Shown here: one piece after another, positions 16,712 to 25,700 of the stretch
Position numbering within the stretch: the stretch's first letter is position 1
Layout: every line of letters starts with the position of its first letter
Assembly: GCA_964529285.1 (NCBI GenBank)
Contig: CAZGWK010000002.1
Span: 62,001-126,000 of the forward strand
Reading direction: 5' to 3'
Source of the DNA: SURF-21 sp964529285
Lineage (GTDB): Bacteria; Actinomycetota; Geothermincolia; Geothermincolales; RBG-13-55-18
DNA: 64,000 bases
Translations under genes and position numbers: made by a program
Notes under the pieces: model-generated
Databases searched by the model: none
The model's input: only the letters and a program-made list of their open reading frames with translations
What the model was told of the DNA's origin: nothing

Positions 16712-17503
16712 ATGGCGGAGAAAAAGCCTGTGCCAACGCAGGAAGAGAGGTTCAAGAAGCTGCGTATATTCAACGGCGTCGTGGGCGTCATCCTGATCCT
16801 TCAGGGTGTGCTGATGCTCATGCTGAGCAACGCCCGCAGCCTGCCCCTGACCACGAACTATCTCACGAGCGATCCCTTCACCGGCGAAGCCTTACCGCCG
16901 CCTTCCGTGGCAGCCAACGTGAGGCTGGGACCGCTGGTCGCGACCTTTCTTCTCTTGAGCGGCCTGGCGCTGCTGCTGCTCACTTTGCCGCGTATCTACG
17001 AATGGTACGCGAGAAACCTCAAGAAGGGGGCCAATTACGCGCGCTGGACGGAGTACTCTATAACCGCTTCACTGATGATCGTGGTCATCGCCATGCTCTC
17101 CGGCATGTTCGATATAAACAGCCTCATCCTTATCTTCTTCCTCAACATGATGATGATCCTCTTCGGCTGGATGATGGAGCTGCACAACCAGACCACGAAA
17201 AAGACCGACTGGACCGCCTTCTACTTCGGCTGCCTGGCGGGCATAGTACCCTGGGTGGTGATCGCCCTGTACTTCTTCTCGGCCGTGGCCGAGCCCGAGG
17301 CGCAGGTACCCACCTTCGTGTATTTCATCCTTCCCATACTCTTCGTGTTCTTCAATATCTTCGCCGTGAACATGGTCCTGCAGTACAAGAAGGTAGGGAA
17401 GTGGAGCGACTACCTCTTCGGCGAGAAGGTCTACATAATACTCAGCCTTCTGGCCAAGTCGGCGCTGGCCTGGCAGGTGTTCGCAGGCACCCTGCGCGGC
17501 TAG
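16712..17503 (+). CDS. Heliorhodopsin
   Basis: A 263-residue protein with seven predicted membrane helices. Helix 3 begins ARWTEYSITASLM, placing the Schiff-base counterion at Glu114. Helix 4 ends ILFGWMMELHNQ, a heliorhodopsin signature. Helix 7 reads GEKVYIILSLLAKSALAWQ, with the retinal-binding Lys249. The order, spacing and N-terminal cytoplasmic lysine-rich segment match heliorhodopsins and not type-1 pumps. Known members bind all-trans retinal with a long photocycle and no demonstrated pumping; function is unsettled. No retinal-synthesis gene lies in the window. It has its own Shine-Dalgarno, and its TAG stop overlaps the stop of the opposite hydrolase gene inside CTAG (17500-17503). 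Confidence 0.9.
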   Translation: MAEKKPVPTQEERFKKLRIFNGVVGVILILQGVLMLMLSNARSLPLTTNYLTSDPFTGEALPPPSVAANVRLGPLVATFLLLSGLALLLLTLPRIYEWYARNLKKGANYARWTEYSITASLMIVVIAMLSGMFDINSLILIFFLNMMMILFGWMMELHNQTTKKTDWTAFYFGCLAGIVPWVVIALYFFSAVAEPEAQVPTFVYFILPILFVFFNIFAVNMVLQYKKVGKWSDYLFGEKVYIILSLLAKSALAWQVFAGTLRG

Positions 17504-18249
17504 GTCAGGCGGTTGATGAACTCCACGCAGCGGTCGATGATGAGCTGCTTGTCGTAATCGAGGGTGGCCACGTGGTAGGAGTTCTCCAGCCACACCAGCT
17601 CCTTGTCCGTGGAGCTTACGTTGTCCACGATGTAGGGCCCGTTGGACGGCGGGACCACGTGGTCGTCCCGCGAGGTGAACACGAGGATCGGTTCGGTTAT
17701 CCTCGCGAGGTCTCGCTTCGTGAGCTTCATCAGCGCGTGCAGCTCGGCGGCCGCAGGCACGGGTACCTTGTCGTAGCACGATTCCTCCACGGCGGGATCC
17801 TTGATATCGCTGCCCACACCGGGGATCGTCTTGAGCACGTATTTCGCCAGCGGGGTCAGCGGCATGAGGGGGTTCAGCCTGGCCACCGCGGCGTTTATGG
17901 GCATGATGCCGGCCAGCTTGTCGGCGTAACGCCCGCCCAGGTAGCAGGTGATGGTGCCGCCCATGGAGAGGCCGGTGACGAAGACATTGTCGCAGCGGTC
18001 CGCAAGGTCCTGGAGGCTCTTTTCTGCCTCCCCCGTCCACTCGTCCCACTTGCGCGTGCTCATGTCCTTGACGGAGGTGCCGTGTCCGGGCAGACGGGGC
18101 CCCATCACGGTGAAACCCGCCTCCGCCAGCCCCTCGCCCAAGGGAAGCATGCTCTGCGTACAGCCGGTGAAGCCGTGCACCACCAGCACGCCCGTCTTTC
18201 CTCCCTCGAACGAGAACGGTTCGGCATCCGGCCATACTTGCTCTGGCAT
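17500..18249 (-). CDS. Alpha/beta hydrolase (carboxylesterase / monoacylglycerol lipase-like)
   Basis: A 249-residue cytoplasmic hydrolase. It has the oxyanion region GVLVVHGFTGCTQSM, nucleophile elbow GLSMGG (Ser), acid ILVFTSRDDHVVPP (Asp) and base NSYHVATLDYD (His): a complete Est30-type triad. It cleaves short acyl esters or monoglycerides. ATG 18249 is preceded by AGGAGGGGAAA, so the longer ORF to 18306 is not used. Glycerol kinase is 61 bp upstream on the same strand, consistent with glyceride turnover. Confidence 0.85.
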   Translation of the reverse strand: MPEQVWPDAEPFSFEGGKTGVLVVHGFTGCTQSMLPLGEGLAEAGFTVMGPRLPGHGTSVKDMSTRKWDEWTGEAEKSLQDLADRCDNVFVTGLSMGGTITCYLGGRYADKLAGIMPINAAVARLNPLMPLTPLAKYVLKTIPGVGSDIKDPAVEESCYDKVPVPAAAELHALMKLTKRDLARITEPILVFTSRDDHVVPPSNGPYIVDNVSSTDKELVWLENSYHVATLDYDKQLIIDRCVEFINRLT

Positions 18250-18310
18250 TTTCCCCTCCTTGGTCCTGGCGGCCCGGGGGATAGATTCCCCCTTGTGCCG
18301 CGTCACGACG

Positions 18311-19825
18311 TCACTCGCTATCGCTTGCCTGGTCCTCCCGCGCCCAATCCAGGCTGCGCTCCACGGCCCGCTTCCAGTCCCTGCGCATTATGCGCACGCG
18401 CTCGGCAGTGCCCTTGTCGGGCAGCGCTTCCCTGTCCAGCTTCCACCTCTCCTCGATCTCTTCCAGGCTTTTCCAGAAACCAGTCGCCAGCCCGGCGAGC
18501 AGCGCCGCACCCAGCGCGGTGGTTTCGGAGATCACCGGGCGGCGCACAGGCACGCCCAGCAGGTCGGCCTGGTATCTGAGGAGCATTTCCATGACGCTGG
18601 CGCCGCCGTCCACGCGCAGTTCCTTCAGTGGTATGCCCGCCTCTTCCTGCATCACCTCGACGACGTCCGCGGTCTGCAGTGCCATGGACTCTATGACGGC
18701 GCGGGCTATGTGCGCCCTGCCCGTCCCCCGCGTCATCCCGATGAGCAGTGCACGCGCCCGCGGGTCCCAGTGCGGGGCACCCAATCCCACCAGGGCGGGA
18801 ACGAAATAGACTCCCCCGGTGTCTTCTACCCGGGCGGCCAGCTCGTCGATCTCGGAGACGTGCTCGATTATCTGCAGCCCGTCTCGCAGCCAGTTGACGG
18901 CAGCCCCGGTGATGAAGATGGCGCCCTCCAGGGCATAGGTGGTTTTTCCTTCCATCGCCCAGGCCACGGTGGTCAGCAAGCCCTTCCCGGAGAAGCGCGG
19001 CTCGCTGCCAATATTCATGAGCACAAAGCTCCCCGTCCCGTAGGTGTTCTTGGTCATGCCGGGCCGGAAGCAGGCCTGACCGAAGAGGGCCGCCTGCTGA
19101 TCGCCGGCAACCCCGGCGATGGGCGCGGTAACCCCCAGGAAAGCTTCGGCGTCGGTCTCCCCGAAGACCCCACAAGATTCCCTGACCTCGGGGAGCATGG
19201 ACATGGGCACAGCGCAGATCGCGGCAAGTTCGGGGTCCCAGGCGAGATCGCGGATGTTAAAGAGCAGGGTACGGCTGGCATTTGATACGTCGGTGGCGTG
19301 TACGCGTCCAGCGGTCAAGCGGTGGATCAGCCAGGAATCGATAGTGCCGAAACAGAGTTCCCCGGCCTCGGCGCGCCTCGCAATATCCGGCTCGTTCTCC
19401 ATGACCCACGTCAGCTTGGTACCCGAGAAATATGGGTCCAGCACCAGGCCGGTCCTGTCTCTGACCATGTCCTCCAGGCCGTCATCCATGCAGCGGCGGC
19501 AGATTTCGGCGCTGCGGCGGCATTGCCAGACTATCGCCTTGCGCACCGGCCGCCCGCTTGCGCGGTCCCAGATCACCGTGGTCTCACGCTGGTTGGTGAT
19601 CCCCACCGCAGCGACATCCTCGGGAGCGGCTCCCGCTTCATCGAGGGCGCGGCGCGCGGCTTCGCGGGTGCGTTCCCATATCTCCTCGGCATCGTGCTCC
19701 ACCCAACCGGGCTGGGGATAATACTGCTGGAATTCCAGGGACACGCTGGATAGAGGTTTCTGATCGCGGTCGAAGCAGATGCACTTGGTGCCGGTTGTGC
19801 CCTCATCTATGGCAAGTACGATCAC
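18311..19825 (-). CDS. glpK: Glycerol kinase
   Basis: A 504-residue FGGY kinase of normal GlpK length. It has LAIDEGTTGTKCICFD at the start, the glycerol-site residues (NQRETTVIWDRASG, then W in IVWQCRR), FGTIDSWLIHRLT, and the ATP-site segment GAAVNWLRDGLQII. It phosphorylates glycerol to glycerol-3-phosphate in the cytoplasm. Upstream of the esterase-like gene on the same strand; the pair could salvage glycerol from lipids. The PaaK-like gene lies 36 bp further upstream in the same direction. Confidence 0.92.
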   Translation of the reverse strand: MIVLAIDEGTTGTKCICFDRDQKPLSSVSLEFQQYYPQPGWVEHDAEEIWERTREAARRALDEAGAAPEDVAAVGITNQRETTVIWDRASGRPVRKAIVWQCRRSAEICRRCMDDGLEDMVRDRTGLVLDPYFSGTKLTWVMENEPDIARRAEAGELCFGTIDSWLIHRLTAGRVHATDVSNASRTLLFNIRDLAWDPELAAICAVPMSMLPEVRESCGVFGETDAEAFLGVTAPIAGVAGDQQAALFGQACFRPGMTKNTYGTGSFVLMNIGSEPRFSGKGLLTTVAWAMEGKTTYALEGAIFITGAAVNWLRDGLQIIEHVSEIDELAARVEDTGGVYFVPALVGLGAPHWDPRARALLIGMTRGTGRAHIARAVIESMALQTADVVEVMQEEAGIPLKELRVDGGASVMEMLLRYQADLLGVPVRRPVISETTALGAALLAGLATGFWKSLEEIEERWKLDREALPDKGTAERVRIMRRDWKRAVERSLDWAREDQASDSE

Positions 19826-19861
19826 GTATTGCCTCCCTCGCGTCGCGGTGGAGCCTGACGG

Positions 19862-21463
19862 CTAATCTTCATCGAGGAGATCTTCGTCCGTTATTCCCCT
19901 TTCAAACATCTCCATCTCCTCGAAATCCAGGACCTCCTGGTCTTGTGGTCCCTCATCCTCGTCCATGCTCCTGCCCGCGGCCCCCGGCCTCCGGTCCACG
20001 AAACGGCGCTCCCGTCCTTTTGTATCGAGCCCCAGTCTTTGCAGCAGCCGGGGAAGGCTGTGGAAGACGATGCGCGTGGGAGCCACCTCGATCTCACGCT
20101 GCAGGAGTTCCTGCAGCTCCCTTTCGAGGTACTTCTTCGACATGCCTTCGGCGGGCGTGACGTGCAGGTATAGTTCGTCGAGATCGTAGGGATCGTCGTT
20201 GTGCTTATGTATCTCGAGCTGCCATTCGAGAACGTCCTTGTGTCCGGAGAGCATGGGGTAGAAAGCGTTGAGGTCGACCAGCGTGCCCTTGAGCTTGGTC
20301 AGTTCAAACTCCTTGTATTGCGATGTCCTGTTGATCTCGAGGCCGAGCCTGGGCAGGGAACGGCCGCAGTAAGGACAGGGAGAGAAGTCCAGGCCCCCTT
20401 TTACCAGGTCCCCGGTGCGGAACCTCAGCAGCACGCTTCCTCTCCAATCCAGTGTTGAATAGACGATCTCGCCGTCCTCTCCATCTTCCAGCCGTTTACC
20501 ACTTTCGGGGTCGATGATCTCGATGAGCTCCATGTCGGGGAAGAGGTGATAACCCGAGCTCTCCTCCTTGGAACGGGCTGAAGGCCTGCATTCGCTCCAG
20601 GCGACTCTTCCCTCGGTAAAACCGTAAGTGGAAGCGACGACGGCATTTTCCGCCCCTACCTTGCCGAGGAGTTCCAGGATCTTTTTCTTGAGGCCGTCCG
20701 GCAAACGGTCGCCGCCCATGATCAGGGTGTGAAGATGCGAAAAATCTCTGCCCTCGCTGGCGGCCAGGCGCATCAGGTGGTAGGCGTAGCTGGGTGTCGC
20801 CGCGAGCACCGTTCCCTCGAGGCGTTCCAGCGCCTCCAGTATGCGGTGTGTGCCGAGGATGCGGCCTCCGCCCGTATGCAGGGCCGGCACACCCGCCGCT
20901 TCGGCGGCATAGTAAGTCATCCAGAAAGCCAGGTGAGGCGCGAACGGAAACGCATTGATGACCATGTCCTCCCGCTTCAACTCCATGAGCTCGAAGAGTC
21001 TTCTTCCACACTCGCGCATGCGCTGCAGGTCGTATTGCGTATACAGGATAGGAGTGGGAAGAGCGGTCCGTCCGATGGTGAAATGGTAGTGGATGGGCAG
21101 GAACTCACTGTCCATCGCCGCCGCATATCCCTTCTTGCCGCGGATCAGCCTGGAATACCTCTGCTTGATACGCAGGGAGATCCTCGCTTCCTTTATGCGT
21201 TCGGGAGTCGGCCTGAGTATGAGCGACATGGGGATATCGGGGTCCTCCGGCAGAGGTGCGATATCCGCCTTGGTGGTGAAAGGTATGCATGACATGTCTT
21301 TAAGGGTCTTGATCACACTCGGTTTGATGCGGAAATGATCGAGGAGCTCGCGGTAGTAGGGGCTGTAAGGATAGACCCGTTCCCGTATATAACGCACCAT
21401 ATGCTGTTCCTGGGCGGCCCGGTATTGCTTGGCCGGCAAATGGTCCCAGAGTGTCTTTGGCAT
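19862..21463 (-). CDS. PaaK-like AMP-dependent acyl-CoA ligase / adenylate-forming protein
   Basis: A 533-residue ANL-superfamily protein related to phenylacetate-CoA ligase. It has YSPYYRELLDHF and FTTKADI near the N-terminus, adenylation core VASTYGFTEGRVAWSE (A5-like), RTGDLVKGG, and a zinc-like knuckle CPYCGRSLPRLG. The C-terminal subdomain includes EFELTKLKGTLVDLNAFYP. The last 50 residues are very acidic (DEDEGPQDQEV...), unlike standard PaaK (about 430 residues). The P-loop SSGT motif is not clear, since the N-terminal part is divergent, so substrate and even activity are uncertain. Same strand as glpK, 36 bp upstream of it. Confidence 0.7.
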   Translation of the reverse strand: MPKTLWDHLPAKQYRAAQEQHMVRYIRERVYPYSPYYRELLDHFRIKPSVIKTLKDMSCIPFTTKADIAPLPEDPDIPMSLILRPTPERIKEARISLRIKQRYSRLIRGKKGYAAAMDSEFLPIHYHFTIGRTALPTPILYTQYDLQRMRECGRRLFELMELKREDMVINAFPFAPHLAFWMTYYAAEAAGVPALHTGGGRILGTHRILEALERLEGTVLAATPSYAYHLMRLAASEGRDFSHLHTLIMGGDRLPDGLKKKILELLGKVGAENAVVASTYGFTEGRVAWSECRPSARSKEESSGYHLFPDMELIEIIDPESGKRLEDGEDGEIVYSTLDWRGSVLLRFRTGDLVKGGLDFSPCPYCGRSLPRLGLEINRTSQYKEFELTKLKGTLVDLNAFYPMLSGHKDVLEWQLEIHKHNDDPYDLDELYLHVTPAEGMSKKYLERELQELLQREIEVAPTRIVFHSLPRLLQRLGLDTKGRERRFVDRRPGAAGRSMDEDEGPQDQEVLDFEEMEMFERGITDEDLLDED

Positions 21464-21659
21464 GTCGGCTCTTCCCCCCTTATTTCCAGCTGCTGCGAAG
21501 GTTTCCCCGTCTGATGCTTCCTCGCTCCTTGAATATCGATAGTATCACGAAAGAACATCGCGCCGTAAGACTGGTGGGCGTCTAGCCCTTCTCGTTAGCA
21601 TGCGAGGTTTATTCCCGGCCCAAATGTGGTAGATTAAAGATATAAGGTTAGTGGAAGTC

Positions 21660-21729
21660 AGCTCCCGAAGACAAGCGAGATTGCGGGGATCTCCGCGGCA
21701 TTAGCAGAGATAGGCTTTCTTCGGGAGCT
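21660..21729. repeat. 12-bp inverted repeat downstream of the iron alcohol dehydrogenase
   Basis: AGCTCCCGAAGA (21660-21671) and TCTTCGGGAGCT (21718-21729) are perfect complements across a 46-base loop. AGCTCCCGAAG recurs once more at the end of the dehydrogenase gene (21776-21786). It could act as a terminator for the minus-strand gene. No T-run is evident. Confidence 0.55.
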
Positions 21730-21773
21730 ATTCTATTGCCCGTAGCGGTTCTTCGCAGGGAAAAACACGGCAT

Positions 21774-22940
21774 TCAGCTCCCGAAGGCATTGCGCAGTAC
21801 CTGCACCATGTCCTCCAGAACCGTGTCCCTGGGGTTGGAGGCGCGCAGGCGCGTGTTCAGGAATGCCTCGGCCGCAAGGGTCTCCACGCTCGTCATGGAT
21901 ATTCCCGCTTGCTTGAGGTCTGATGGGATGGGAAGGATACCGACCAGTTCCTCCACTGCCTTGGCGGCTTCCCCGGCCGCGCGTGGAGCCGGCAGCCCGG
22001 ATACGTTGAGCCCCATGGCCATGGCCAGCTCGCGATAGAGGCCCGGGGAGGACTCGATATTGAAGCGGATCACGTGCGGCAGGAGGATGGCGTTGGCCTT
22101 GCCGTGGGACAGTCCGAAATGCGTGCCCAGGGCGTGAGCGAGCGCGTGCGCCAGGCCCAGGCCTGCGGCGGTGAAGGCCATACCGGCCAGGAAAGAAGCC
22201 ATGGACATGTTGTGGCGGGCTTCGCCGTCCGTGCCGTCCGCGCAGGCCCTCTCCAGGTTAGCGAAAGCGAGCTGTGCGGCCCTTAACGATAACGACTGGG
22301 TAGGCTCCCAGGCCCGGCGGGCTACACACGATTCGACGGCGTGGGTCAATGCATCCATTCCCGTAGCGGCCGTAAGCTCGGGAGGCATCGAGTAGGTGAG
22401 CTCGGGGTCTATCAGGGCAAGTACCGGGTAGAGGTTCTGGCTGACAATGGACATCTTCTGGCGCCGCCTCCCGCCCGTAATGACCGCCACCCAGGTTACC
22501 TCGCTCCCGGTTCCGGAGGTAGTTGGAATGCATATGAGGGGCCTGCTGCGGCGCGGGATGCGGCCCGCGCCCTCCCAGGAGGCTATATCTCCCTCGTTGT
22601 TCAGCCTGGCCGCTATTATCTTGGCGGCGTCCAGGGGACTGCCTCCACCCAGCCCGATGACGAAGTCACATCCTTTCTCGCCGGCGAAAGCCACGCCCCG
22701 TTCCACGGTCTCAACACCGGGATCCGCTTCCACCTCCGCAAAATGGGAGACGGCGATGCCCTCGCCCGCTAACATCTCACTCAGGGTTTCCACCGCCGCG
22801 CATCGAGAGGTAGGACCGCCGCCCGTGACCAGCAGGGCATGTTTTCCGAAGCTTTTGACGAAGGCTCCCGCCTCCCTGAGGCAACCCTCCCCGAATACCA
22901 CCTGGACGGGAAAGCGGTACGTGTTCGCCGCCAAGCTCAT
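21774..22940 (-). CDS. Iron-containing alcohol dehydrogenase
   Basis: A 388-residue group III dehydrogenase of normal length. NAD(P) site GLGGGSPLDAAKII (residues about 96-109) and IPTTSGTGSEVTWVAVI are present. Metal ligands are in GMDALTHAVES (Asp, His) and in GLAHALAHALGTHFGLSHGKANA (His, His). It interconverts alcohols and aldehydes or ketones, typically in anaerobic fermentative metabolism. It stands alone, divergent from the sensor protein gene at 23250, with a 309-bp intergenic region. Confidence 0.9.
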   Translation of the reverse strand: MSLAANTYRFPVQVVFGEGCLREAGAFVKSFGKHALLVTGGGPTSRCAAVETLSEMLAGEGIAVSHFAEVEADPGVETVERGVAFAGEKGCDFVIGLGGGSPLDAAKIIAARLNNEGDIASWEGAGRIPRRSRPLICIPTTSGTGSEVTWVAVITGGRRRQKMSIVSQNLYPVLALIDPELTYSMPPELTAATGMDALTHAVESCVARRAWEPTQSLSLRAAQLAFANLERACADGTDGEARHNMSMASFLAGMAFTAAGLGLAHALAHALGTHFGLSHGKANAILLPHVIRFNIESSPGLYRELAMAMGLNVSGLPAPRAAGEAAKAVEELVGILPIPSDLKQAGISMTSVETLAAEAFLNTRLRASNPRDTVLEDMVQVLRNAFGS

Positions 22941-23249
22941 CCCCCTTCATCATCCCGGCTCATGCGGAGCCAGCATGGGCCGCAAAGTCGATCGATCGCC
23001 CACCATCATGCGCGAAGATCCCTATTTTCGTGGGTTTTATCGACGGCGCAAATCCATAAGTTTAGCTATCGGGAAGGGTGGGAGTAGCAGCCCCTCGAAT
23101 ATTCTATTGTCGGAGAACTCTAATATATAGCCATTGCCTCGGCGGCATTGGGTGCGAGGTCGTATTTGTCGGATGCCATGTACCCGGATGGAGCCTGCAA
23201 TGACCGTTGAGGGCAGGTCCCATGGCGCAAAAGGGGAGGTGAAGGCGGG
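22941..23249. other. Divergent intergenic region
   Basis: 309 bp between divergent genes. A GGCT-catgcgg-AGCC hairpin lies near 22963, and GGGGAGGTGA at 23233-23242 is the ribosome site of the sensor gene. No operator, RNA or small gene is recognised. Confidence 0.5.
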
Positions 23250-25700
23250 TTGAACGGAAAGGACGCGAGAGCGACCCTCGATGCCTCTATCCTTCTCGAC
23301 GACGAGGACAGGATCCTCGAGGGAAACCGGGACGCCGAGGTCTTTCTGGAGAAACCCCTCGAGGAGGTACGGAAAGTACCCCTGTACAAGGCGAATCTCC
23401 CCCTCTATTCGGCTCTCAAAGAGCTGCTTGCCAAGACCAAGCGCGGTCGGGGGGTCGAGAACTATGCCATGGCCTACAAGGTGGGCAAACGGCTTATGCG
23501 ATTGAACATCGACATGTCGCCTTATCCCCTGGAGGCGCTGGGTACGACCGGCACCCTGGTGACCATAAACAGCGCGGGCATGCGACCGGCGGCAATGGAG
23601 AGACGTGCAGCGAAGGAAGAACCTGCACCGGTCTCCGTTCCCGAGGAGGCCCCCGGCTTGCCGCAGCTCCTGGATGCCATGGCGGAGCCGGCATTCCTGT
23701 TGGACATGGACGCGAATTTCACCTATGCAAATTCGGTGATGTGCTCCTTGCTGGGCCACGAACAGGACGAGATCGTGGGGCGGCCCATCTCTTTTTTCAT
23801 GCTCAAGGAGGATGCAAGGCAGGCCTTGGGATGCCTGGTCGAGGCGGCTTGCGCAGCCCCCTGGCGGGGCGAGCTGGAGTTCAACCGCAGCGACGGGACC
23901 ACTTCCCATATAGCAGTCACAGTCGATGCCCTCAAGACGTCCAGCGGTAAGGCCGACCGGCTCCTGGGTCTGGGGCGGGATCACACCACTGAAGCCCGCA
24001 TGCGCCGCGAGAGAGAGGAAGAGCTTCAGCGTGTATGGAGCCTGCTCGAACGCGTAGGGGTTACCCTGGCCTGCTTTACCCCCGACTTCCGCGTCACCCT
24101 CCTCAGCCATTCGGCCGAGGAGATGCTCTCTACTACTAACGATCGTGCCATCGGGACGCCCCTGCCCGACCTCTTCCCCGCCGAAGTGCGCGAGGAGATA
24201 GCGGCTTTTCTGCAACGAGCCGCCGGAGGCGAGGAGATCAGGGATGTGGCGGTGAGGGCGGGCAAGAAGAAGGAACGCCGAACGGTTTTTATGAGTGTCA
24301 GGCTCGCGGTTGAGGGAGGGGGCAGGACGCGGGAATATATGGCCATACTCAGGGAGGCTGCACGCGAGCTGTCTGAGATGGAGGAAGCCGAAGTGCTTCT
24401 CAAGGCGGCCAGAAAAAAAGAGGAGATACTGGAGCTGGCGCTGAACAGCCGGGGACCCGGGGACTTCCTGGAGGATTGCCTGGGGGGCTTATGCGAGGAG
24501 TTCGGTTGTACCGCGGCTGCCTTCTTCGGCGTGCAGCGGGGGGAAGCCGTGCTGCGCGCGCAGCTCGGCCTGGAAGAGCATGAAGTGAAGATGCTTACCC
24601 CCTTGAGGCTGCGCCCCGGCCATGCAAGGCTGTGCGGGATGCTCGTGAATCTCAACGTCGAGATCCACGGCGGAGTGCCGAGAAAGGGCTGGGATGAAGT
24701 GCATTCCTTGATCGAGAAGGCGGACACCCTTCTACCCATATTGAGGGAGAGGAGATGGCGCGGTCTGATGATCCTGCCGGCGCGCGGTGATGGTGAGGCG
24801 GCAGGTGCGTTTGCCCTGGCCGATTGCGAACCGGTAAAGGTGGAGCCATACGGAGACGCTATTATCGCAGCCATGGGCGAGGCGGTCGCACATGCCGTTT
24901 CCGCCCTGGATGCGAGGACTGCTGAAAGCGTTTACGCGGCGGCACCAGCGCAGGAGGAAACGGGCACCTCCCGGATGCCGCCGGATCATTCCACTGGAGA
25001 TAAAGAAGAGAGGTCTGAGCGGCAGGCGGCCGCCGGGCCGCAAGGCGATACAGTGAAAGAATCCGTCTCTGTAAAAGCGCAGGGACGCGGAGTCGTTCCC
25101 ACGCTGGCTCCCGCGCAGGAGAAGGAACACGACTATTTCGAGATCGCCAAAGAGGTCAAGGGAGAGGAGGCCCCACCGGATAACCTCGCCCTTTTCGGGG
25201 ACGCGCCGGTGGAGAAGTCCATGCCGTCGCCCAAAGGCATTGATCTCGCCGCCCTCCTCTGGGATATGAAGGAGTATTACGGAAGGGGGGAGAGGAAAGG
25301 GGAGATATTCCTCGAGATAGAGGAGGATCTTCCCAAGCTGCATAGCGATAAGAGGTTGCTGCGCGAGGCCCTTATGCAACTCATAGATAACGCGCGCAAG
25401 TTCTCGCCGCCCGGTGCCCCGGTAATACTGGGCGCCGAGAGATGGGGAGACGAGGTCCTGCTGCGTGTGGAAGACCAGGGTCCGGGAATATCCCTTAAGG
25501 TTGTCGAGGAGGTCATGCGCCGGGAGCTGGAGGAGGAAGGCCCAGAGGATCGCGCGAAGATCGGCATCTCGGGACTATACCTCTGCCGTAAATACGTGGC
25601 GGCCATGGGAGGGGACTTCTCGATAAAGGGGAGATCCGGAGAGGGTACCACCGCCTTCATCAGGCTGCGCGTGCTTCCCTTCCTCGGGGAGGGCCTGTGA
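23250..25700 (+). CDS. Multi-PAS/GAF sensor protein with histidine-kinase ATPase domain but no evident H-box
   Basis: An 816-residue soluble protein with a TTG start after GGGGAGGTGA. Domain order is PAS (about 1-110), PAS (about 135-250, YANSVMCSLLGHEQDEIVG), PAS (about 260-385), GAF-like region (about 400-570), a low-complexity linker (570-680) and HATPase_c. The ATPase boxes are N (LMQLIDNARKFSP), G1 (VEDQGPGIS) and G2 (GISGLYLCRKYVAAMGG). The segment before the ATPase lacks the HE(L/I)-type DHp helix with the phosphoacceptor His. It may signal through an unconventional His, phosphorylate a partner, or have lost kinase activity. No membrane segment. No response regulator is adjacent; the flavoprotein gene overlaps its stop by 4 bp. 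Confidence 0.8.
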   Translation: MNGKDARATLDASILLDDEDRILEGNRDAEVFLEKPLEEVRKVPLYKANLPLYSALKELLAKTKRGRGVENYAMAYKVGKRLMRLNIDMSPYPLEALGTTGTLVTINSAGMRPAAMERRAAKEEPAPVSVPEEAPGLPQLLDAMAEPAFLLDMDANFTYANSVMCSLLGHEQDEIVGRPISFFMLKEDARQALGCLVEAACAAPWRGELEFNRSDGTTSHIAVTVDALKTSSGKADRLLGLGRDHTTEARMRREREEELQRVWSLLERVGVTLACFTPDFRVTLLSHSAEEMLSTTNDRAIGTPLPDLFPAEVREEIAAFLQRAAGGEEIRDVAVRAGKKKERRTVFMSVRLAVEGGGRTREYMAILREAARELSEMEEAEVLLKAARKKEEILELALNSRGPGDFLEDCLGGLCEEFGCTAAAFFGVQRGEAVLRAQLGLEEHEVKMLTPLRLRPGHARLCGMLVNLNVEIHGGVPRKGWDEVHSLIEKADTLLPILRERRWRGLMILPARGDGEAAGAFALADCEPVKVEPYGDAIIAAMGEAVAHAVSALDARTAESVYAAAPAQEETGTSRMPPDHSTGDKEERSERQAAAGPQGDTVKESVSVKAQGRGVVPTLAPAQEKEHDYFEIAKEVKGEEAPPDNLALFGDAPVEKSMPSPKGIDLAALLWDMKEYYGRGERKGEIFLEIEEDLPKLHSDKRLLREALMQLIDNARKFSPPGAPVILGAERWGDEVLLRVEDQGPGISLKVVEEVMRRELEEEGPEDRAKIGISGLYLCRKYVAAMGGDFSIKGRSGEGTTAFIRLRVLPFLGEGL

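Noticed and set aside
17002..18579. 525-codon plus-strand frame
   Set aside because: It runs across the end of heliorhodopsin and the antisense of the hydrolase and glycerol kinase genes, all of which have clear family motifs in other frames.
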